Positions 6,615-10,224 of a DNA stretch of 10,224 nt are shown in pieces. The number at the start of each line of letters is the position of its first letter. Within the stretch, counting starts at the first letter, position 1. Source of the stretch: DATDUW01 sp035290185 (lineage in GTDB: Bacteria; Patescibacteriota; Patescibacteriia; UBA9934; GWF2-40-263); assembly GCA_035290185.1 (NCBI GenBank), contig DATDUW010000037.1, forward strand, positions 1 to 10,224. Direction: 5' to 3'. The translations under genes were made by a program, and so were the position numbers. Below the pieces are notes generated by a model. That model ran no database searches and had not been told where the DNA came from. It was given only the letters and a program-made list of their open reading frames with translations.

Positions 6615-6680
6615 TCTGCACAGATTTGTCCTTTTCCACCAAAAAGCCAGATGGTTCTGGTTTTCACAGTGAAAAATAAA

Positions 6681-6688
6681 GAGGGAGG
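6681..6688 (+). promoter_or_regulatory. Ribosome binding site of the 244-aa gene
   Basis: GAGGGAGG, seven bases, then ATG at 6696. It sets the start at 6696 and rules out the earlier in-frame ATG at 6651, which has no such site. Confidence 0.75.
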
Positions 6689-6695
6689 AAAAATC

Positions 6696-7430
6696 ATGAA
6701 GAATCGTTCAATCGTGTTCTGGAATCTGTGTGTCCTTGCGATCGGAGTCTCTGTCTGTTGGTCCCAACTCAAAGGTCATCGGGAAGAGGCTCCAGAAGAA
6801 GACTGTCCCCGAGTTCAGAACCCCCCTGAAAAAAACCGGGAGACCTTCCCGGAGATCCTCATCGCTGATTTCCAGGACTTCGAAACAGGAGAGACCTTCC
6901 GGATCATTCCGGCCATCCGGGAAGATCTGCCGTATTTCCAAATCGGAGGTTCGGGAAGTCTCTCCGTGGCTCACCCCTTCTCATCCCTCCCTCTCCGTCT
7001 GTTCGACTCCGTCACACGAAAAGGAGAACAACTGGTGATCGAGGGAGAGGATGGCGGAGTGATTCCTCAGGAGTCCGTTGTTCTGGGAGAAACATGGAAA
7101 GACGTCCAGGCGTTCGACGAACCCCTGGAAGGAATCGTAGCTTTCCCTGATTCTTCCCTCTACACGGTCATCCCCCTACTTGCTTCTGTCGATAACGAGG
7201 GGGGTCCCTTCTACTTCGATCTCTTTGGATTCCAAGATTTCCTCTTCGAATCCGGTGTCGAAAAGGAAGAGCTCTGGGAGATCTTTGACCAAATCATGGA
7301 GGCGGTCAACGTCACCGAAAAAAAGTGTTGGAATCCGATCTCCCTCTTCAAAGGGGAAGGAGTTCTGATCCAGGAGACCGAAACGAGCATGGGCACGGTC
7401 AAGTTCCCCGTACCTATCCCGGTTCTCTGA
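6696..7430 (+). CDS. Secreted or anchored acidic protein of unknown function (244 aa)
   Basis: A start with K and R (MKNRS) leads into a hydrophobic segment (about residues 6-23), a signal peptide or signal anchor. The cysteine at 21 is preceded by VSV, which does not fit a lipobox well. The mature part is strongly acidic and rich in Phe, Pro and Gly. It has an early polar stretch (27-52), beta-like segments (VLGETW, GIVAFPDSSLYTVIPLL) and a likely helix (188-205, EKEELWEIFDQIMEAV). C37 and C211 could pair. I recognise no family. It is a single-gene unit with its own promoter, strong ribosome binding site and terminator, divergent from serS and convergent with the ABC ATPase. Phe, Ile and Leu codons look more C-ending than in neighbouring genes, judged by eye. 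The gene could be lineage-specific. Confidence 0.8.
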   Translation: MKNRSIVFWNLCVLAIGVSVCWSQLKGHREEAPEEDCPRVQNPPEKNRETFPEILIADFQDFETGETFRIIPAIREDLPYFQIGGSGSLSVAHPFSSLPLRLFDSVTRKGEQLVIEGEDGGVIPQESVVLGETWKDVQAFDEPLEGIVAFPDSSLYTVIPLLASVDNEGGPFYFDLFGFQDFLFESGVEKEELWEIFDQIMEAVNVTEKKCWNPISLFKGEGVLIQETETSMGTVKFPVPIPVL

Positions 7431-7447
7431 ACCGCTGTCTTGCTTGA

Positions 7448-7475
7448 CCCGCGAACGCAAAATTCGCGGGCCTTT
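7448..7475 (+). terminator. Intrinsic terminator of the 244-aa gene
   Basis: CCCGCGAA (7448-7455) pairs with TTCGCGGG (7463-7470) around the 7-nt loop CGCAAAA, followed by CCTTTT. It starts 17 nt after the TGA stop. On the minus strand no U-run follows, so it is mainly a plus-strand terminator. Confidence 0.8.
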
Positions 7476-7500
7476 TGATTCCCAACAAAACTCATCAGTT

Positions 7501-8475
7501 TTACCCCTTCTGAAAAAGTCCGACGATAATCTCTTCCAATGCCACGTCCTGGATGGAAAAATCACGAACGGGAAAGGCGGAAACCAGCAGGGCGATACGT
7601 TCCTTAAGCTTGTCCGCGGGCATGCTAATCTCGGCCTCGAACGGTTCACGGCGCAAAATTTGGCCCAAACGGGAGACATCTTTCCGACTGACTTCCTCTG
7701 AAAAGGAAACGGTCACTACTTTGCGCGATCCAAAGGTCCGCAAAACGGCTTTCAATGTATCGTCCAAAACAATTTGACCCTCATTGATCACGACAATCCG
7801 GCCACAGAGATTCTCAATGTCGGCCATAGAGTGCGAGGTCAAAAGAATGGTCACTTTCTCCTTGCGATTATACTCCTGCAAAAACTCACGGATCTTTTTT
7901 TGCGAAACAATATCAAGTCCGATCGTTGGCTCATCCAAAAAAAGAACCTTGGGTCCGTGCAAAAGTGCGGCCATAAGTTCGCATTTCATCCGTTGTCCAA
8001 GCGACAATTTCCTCACCTGTACCTGGAGCAGATCCTGGACATCCAAAAGCCTTGAAAATTCCTTCAATCTTTTCTGAAAAATCCCTTCAGAAATTTCATA
8101 AATCCTTTGAAGAAGGCGAAGGGTTTCCATGGCTGGCAGGGTCATCCAAAGAGCAGACTTCTGCCCCATGAGAAGGGAAATTTTCTTTTTGAAATCATCT
8201 TTCCGCTGCGTGGGATTGAATCCCAGGACAGAAAGCGTTCCTTGTGTTGGCGTCAGAATCCCAGAAAGCATTTTGAGCGTCGTGGTTTTCCCTGCCCCGT
8301 TCGGGCCAATAAAACCAAGGAATTCTCCTTGTTCAACTTCAAAGGAAATATCCTTCACTGCTTCTTTTGTGAGTTTCACTCGATGGAAAAGCGACGTGAT
8401 GGAACCCTTAAGCCCCTCGGGTTTCTTGTAGTACTCGAAGGTTTTGGAAAGATGTTGGACGGAGATGGTGGACAT
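7501..8475 (-). CDS. ABC-2 exporter ATP-binding protein (COG4586-like)
   Basis: The 324-aa protein is a complete ABC ATPase: Walker A GPNGAGKTT (57-65), Q-loop MGQK (Q105), signature LSLGQ (157-161), Walker B VLFLDEP (177-183) and H-loop TSH (H215), with a C-terminal regulatory-type domain (about 250-324). The N-terminal stretch with GLKGSITSLFHR before Walker A is typical of COG4586, whose genes pair with two six-helix permeases such as those upstream here. It should power export or membrane insertion of an unknown substrate. ATG 8475 starts at the conserved MSTISVQHLSKTF. The frame is open back to 8703, but that part runs through an intergenic repeat and the permease end and is not protein-like. 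There is no Shine-Dalgarno sequence before 8475; the leader is pyrimidine-rich CCTAC repeats. Confidence 0.93.
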   Translation of the reverse strand: MSTISVQHLSKTFEYYKKPEGLKGSITSLFHRVKLTKEAVKDISFEVEQGEFLGFIGPNGAGKTTTLKMLSGILTPTQGTLSVLGFNPTQRKDDFKKKISLLMGQKSALWMTLPAMETLRLLQRIYEISEGIFQKRLKEFSRLLDVQDLLQVQVRKLSLGQRMKCELMAALLHGPKVLFLDEPTIGLDIVSQKKIREFLQEYNRKEKVTILLTSHSMADIENLCGRIVVINEGQIVLDDTLKAVLRTFGSRKVVTVSFSEEVSRKDVSRLGQILRREPFEAEISMPADKLKERIALLVSAFPVRDFSIQDVALEEIIVGLFQKG

Positions 8476-8483
8476 AGGCAGAG

Positions 8484-8545
8484 GATTGTAGGGGAGTAGG
8501 AATGTAGGTTGTGGGGTGGTAGGAAGTAATTTGTAGGTAATTTGG
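8484..8545. repeat. Periodic GTAGG-rich low-complexity tract
   Basis: On the plus strand, GTAGG starts at 8488, 8496, 8504, 8519 and 8533, a spacing of 8, 8, 15 and 14, close to multiples of 7-8. The rest is G/T/A-rich with few C. The ABC ATPase mRNA carries the complement, an unstructured CCTAC-rich, G-poor leader directly before its start codon. With the adjacent palindrome it fills most of the 136-nt gap between the second permease and the ATPase. Confidence 0.6.
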
Positions 8546-8563
8546 AGAGACAGAAGGCTGTGT

Positions 8564-8601
8564 GTTTCCTCCCCTTTACCAAGGGGAGGTGAGGAGGGGT
8601 T
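8564..8601. repeat. REP/MITE-like palindromic element
   Basis: CCTCCCCTT (8568-8576) and AAGGGGAGG (8581-8589) form a perfect 9-bp stem with a TACC loop, followed by TGAGGAGGGGTT on the plus strand (8590-8601). This C/G-rich palindrome with a GAGGAGGGGTT flank looks like a dispersed intergenic repeat that I have seen in other bacterial genomes; that is recall, not a search. Only one copy is visible here. No T-run follows, so it is a poor terminator. Confidence 0.55.
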
Positions 8602-8611
8602 GGCGCGTGTT

Positions 8612-9397
8612 CTATCCGTTCGCACTCTCGTACCGCTGTATTCCGCGGTTCCAGCACGTAACAGCCAACGCATAGAACAGGATCGAAAGTCCCACGGCCG
8701 CAAGCGCGGTCCACAAAGAAAAACCCTTAAACAGCGCCTCAGCCGGAACGGAATAAATGAACGTAAGCGGAATCACGATGGAAAAAACGAGGCCGACAGC
8801 CCCTTTGTAAATGGAAGCTGGATATCTTCCGAGTTTCAAAATTTCGGAATACAGAAAGTACGTTTGGGGAAAGACAACATAAAAATTGATCGTGGAAAGA
8901 AGCAGAATTACGGACCAATGCAAGACGAATGCGCAAGCAAGATAAAAAAAGTAAACAGGCAAATACGCCCACGTTCCTGTCTCCATCAAACCATAAACAA
9001 CAAGTCCAATTCCTGCAAAAACTTCCGGAAGACAAAAAAAGACGTCGATAAACCGGTACATAAGAAAGCCGCGAAGACGGACGGGTTGGACAAGGAATCG
9101 ATCTAATTCCCCGCGCTCGATGAAACCAGATAGTCGGTTAAATCCACGAATATACGTCGCCCAGGAAATGCTCTCGATGAGAAAAAAAGTCCCGAGTAAC
9201 AGATATGTTTGCGAGAGTGTCCACCCTCCGATAGTGTTGACCTGGCCGTAAAGAGCTTGAAAAAAAATGAGCGTAAAGGCTATCTTCACCAGCATTCCTA
9301 CGGTGATCAAACCGAACGCGAGGGCACTTTCCATACGGGCCATGAGCTCGAAGCGCGCACAGCACATGAACAGAGAAAATGTTTGTTTCAAACGCAT
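8612..9397 (-). CDS. ABC-2 exporter permease (PF06182-like)
   Basis: The 261-aa membrane protein has about six hydrophobic helices, the first at roughly 24-46. The stretch GFIERGELDRFLVQPVRLRGFLMYRFID (about 90-117) matches the G-x-LD-x-x-L-x-x-P cytoplasmic loop typical of this permease family (COG3694/COG4587 group). It should form the channel with the other permease and the ATPase. ATG 9397 has AAAGG (9408-9404) with a 6-nt spacer. That site overlaps the TAA of the upstream permease (9409-9407), so translation is probably coupled. Its length and complete N-terminal helix make it a useful internal reference: FQALYGQVNTIGGWTLSQTY aligns with the visible N-terminus of the shorter partner. Confidence 0.9.
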   Translation of the reverse strand: MRLKQTFSLFMCCARFELMARMESALAFGLITVGMLVKIAFTLIFFQALYGQVNTIGGWTLSQTYLLLGTFFLIESISWATYIRGFNRLSGFIERGELDRFLVQPVRLRGFLMYRFIDVFFCLPEVFAGIGLVVYGLMETGTWAYLPVYFFYLACAFVLHWSVILLLSTINFYVVFPQTYFLYSEILKLGRYPASIYKGAVGLVFSIVIPLTFIYSVPAEALFKGFSLWTALAAVGLSILFYALAVTCWNRGIQRYESANG

Positions 9398-9406
9398 AGG
9401 CTGCCT

Positions 9407-10024
9407 TTAACCTCCGAACGCTTCATACTTACGCAATCCTTTCCGCCAGACCCAAACAACCACGACTGTCAAAATCAGAATCCACAAACCCTGGATTCCT
9501 AACCCAGTGAGGATACCTTCCGTTGATTCCCTTCCAAGAAAAGTATTTACGATAAAAAAACCAGCATACTTAAATGGAAAAAAATTTGCGACCTGTTGGA
9601 AAATTCCCGGGAGGAAAAACAAAGGGATGAGAGCTCCGGAAAGAAAACTAATGAGGTTATCCGTAATGGCGCCAACCGAATCCGAATTCGTCATCCAAAA
9701 CTCCGCGCAAGCGATGAGAACGTCGAAAAGAAACAAGATGTTCACGGCTCCAAAGACCGTGAACAAAAGGAGGATGTATGATCCAACGTCCGTGGGCAGA
9801 GCCGTATGCTTTCCCAAAAAAAGAAAGACCCCGACAACGACGGGAAACCCTGCAAGGAGTCGGAACGACCGGCGTGCCAAAGCCTGCCAATACTGGTACC
9901 AAAGATAGCTGGCTGGACGGATCAAAAATCCTGAAAGCGTCCCATCTGCAATCTCCTTCGCGATTGGAACGGAGGCATACAGGCAGGAAAAAAAATATGT
10001 CACGAGCAGATAGTACGTCATCAT
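9407..10024 (-). CDS. ABC-2 exporter permease, N-terminally truncated
   Basis: From ATG 10024 the ORF gives 205 aa with about five hydrophobic helices and the family loop EIADGTLSGFLIRPASYLWYQY. The frame encodes family-like sequence farther up, LWDDVYAGRAALAGYTKEQ (10081-10025), which aligns with LYGQVNTIGGWTLSQ of its partner. Above 10081 the frame reads P-D-R-H-D and hits TAA at 10097-10099, with no ATG, GTG or TTG start. The first 40-45 residues and the first helix are therefore absent in this and the other two frames. An internal AAGGA (10033-10029) lies 4 and 7 nt before the two adjacent ATGs, so a shortened product could still be made. It may be a broken gene, a rearrangement or an assembly join; function is doubtful. 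Confidence 0.8.
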   Translation of the reverse strand: MMTYYLLVTYFFSCLYASVPIAKEIADGTLSGFLIRPASYLWYQYWQALARRSFRLLAGFPVVVGVFLFLGKHTALPTDVGSYILLLFTVFGAVNILFLFDVLIACAEFWMTNSDSVGAITDNLISFLSGALIPLFFLPGIFQQVANFFPFKYAGFFIVNTFLGRESTEGILTGLGIQGLWILILTVVVVWVWRKGLRKYEAFGG

Positions 10025-10077
10025 CTGTTCCTTGGTATATCCAGCCAGCGCAGCCCGGCCTGCGTAGACATCGTCCC

Positions 10078-10092
10078 ACAGGTCATGCCTGT
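10078..10092. repeat. Short palindrome at the permease breakpoint
   Basis: ACAGG (10078-10082), TCATG, then CCTGT (10088-10092): a 5-bp inverted repeat around a 5-nt centre. It lies exactly where permease homology stops. It may be chance, or a trace of template switching or deletion. Confidence 0.4.
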
Positions 10093-10186
10093 CCGGTTAA
10101 TTTTTATCTCACCTTCACAATGTCACTTCGTTGAGCGATTTTTTTAAGAAAAAAGATTTTACGATTTCAATTTGGTTTCGAGGGAT
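10082..10186. other. Unassigned region right of the truncated permease
   Basis: No complete gene is visible. Two partial readings compete. On the plus strand a frame running in from the left ends PVNFYLTFTMSLR with TGA at 10132-10134, about 50 nt before a plus-strand terminator; it could be the tail of another gene joined here. On the minus strand a frame entering from the right edge ends at TAA 10161-10159 (DAYKKIDEQAHQLSLETKLKS, 21 residues) and could be the 3' end of an upstream gene. They are not strictly exclusive, but the second runs through the terminator hairpin. The stretch 10139-10160 is almost pure A and T. Confidence 0.35.
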
Positions 10187-10215
10187 AATTGATGAGCTTG
10201 TTCATCAATTTTTTT
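10187..10215 (+). terminator. Plus-strand intrinsic terminator near the right edge
   Basis: AATTGATGA (10187-10195) and TCATCAATT (10202-10210) form a perfect 9-bp stem with loop GCTTGT, running into TTTTTTT (10209-10215). The minus strand has no U-run after the stem, so the direction is plus. No intact plus-strand gene precedes it in the window. Confidence 0.65.
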
Positions 10216-10224
10216 GTATGCATC

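Noticed and set aside
7487..7502. Hairpin AAAACT-CATC-AGTTTT at the end of the ABC ATPase as its terminator
   Set aside because: Weak A/T stem with no U-run after it on the minus strand.
7176..7679. Minus-strand 167-aa frame opposite the 244-aa gene
   Set aside because: It reads through a terminator hairpin and overlaps two better-supported genes, so it is taken as an antisense shadow.
8476..8703. 76-residue N-terminal extension of the ABC ATPase
   Set aside because: It is translated from the palindrome, the GTAGG tract and the permease end, and is not like any ABC ATPase N-terminus.
1..10224. Recoded TGA (glycine) as in some CPR lineages
   Set aside because: TGA ends serS, the 343-aa gene and the 244-aa gene at sensible places, and no conserved protein here needs read-through of TGA.

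Overview
The window looks like a chromosomal stretch from a small-genome bacterium, most likely of the Candidate Phyla Radiation (Patescibacteria). The guess rests on the mix of genes (a SerRS with a divergent motif 3, single-helix anchored orphan proteins, a COG4586-type ABC exporter, an anchored cytochrome b5), the short intergenic gaps and the many starts without a Shine-Dalgarno sequence. It is an inference without any phylogenetic marker analysis. TGA is used as a stop after serS, the 343-aa protein and the 244-aa protein, so the recoded TGA (Gly) code of some CPR lineages does not apply.

Layout from left to right. At 102-371 (-) lies a small 89-aa gene with a textbook ribosome binding site and a bidirectional hairpin over its stop codon. 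At 519-1674 (+) come a YmdB-type metallophosphodiesterase and an HU-type nucleoid protein, closed by a strong bidirectional terminator. At 1757-3130 (-) are two single-helix membrane proteins that share one good promoter, an unknown 110-aa protein followed by a 343-aa anchored extracytoplasmic protein. At 3298-6471 (-) is a three-gene run: serS, then a six-helix ferric-reductase-like NAD(P)H/FAD/haem oxidoreductase, then an anchored cytochrome b5. At 6696-7430 (+) is an unrecognised secreted or anchored 244-aa protein with its own promoter, binding site and terminator. At 7501-10081 (-) is an ABC-2 exporter: permease, permease, ATPase.

Two points stand out. First, the oxidoreductase and the cytochrome b5 form a plausible compact electron-export module: cytosolic NAD(P)H to FAD, to two b haems in the membrane, to a cytochrome b5 outside the membrane. 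It sits directly behind a tRNA synthetase gene. Second, the ABC exporter looks damaged or rearranged. The first permease lacks its N-terminal helix, with homology stopping abruptly near 10082 at a short palindrome. The ATPase is preceded by a palindromic element plus a periodic GTAGG-rich tract and has no Shine-Dalgarno sequence. The right-hand 140 bases carry a strong plus-strand terminator that does not fit the truncated permease and may belong to another gene fragment.

No tRNA, rRNA, CRISPR array, insertion sequence or transposase was seen.
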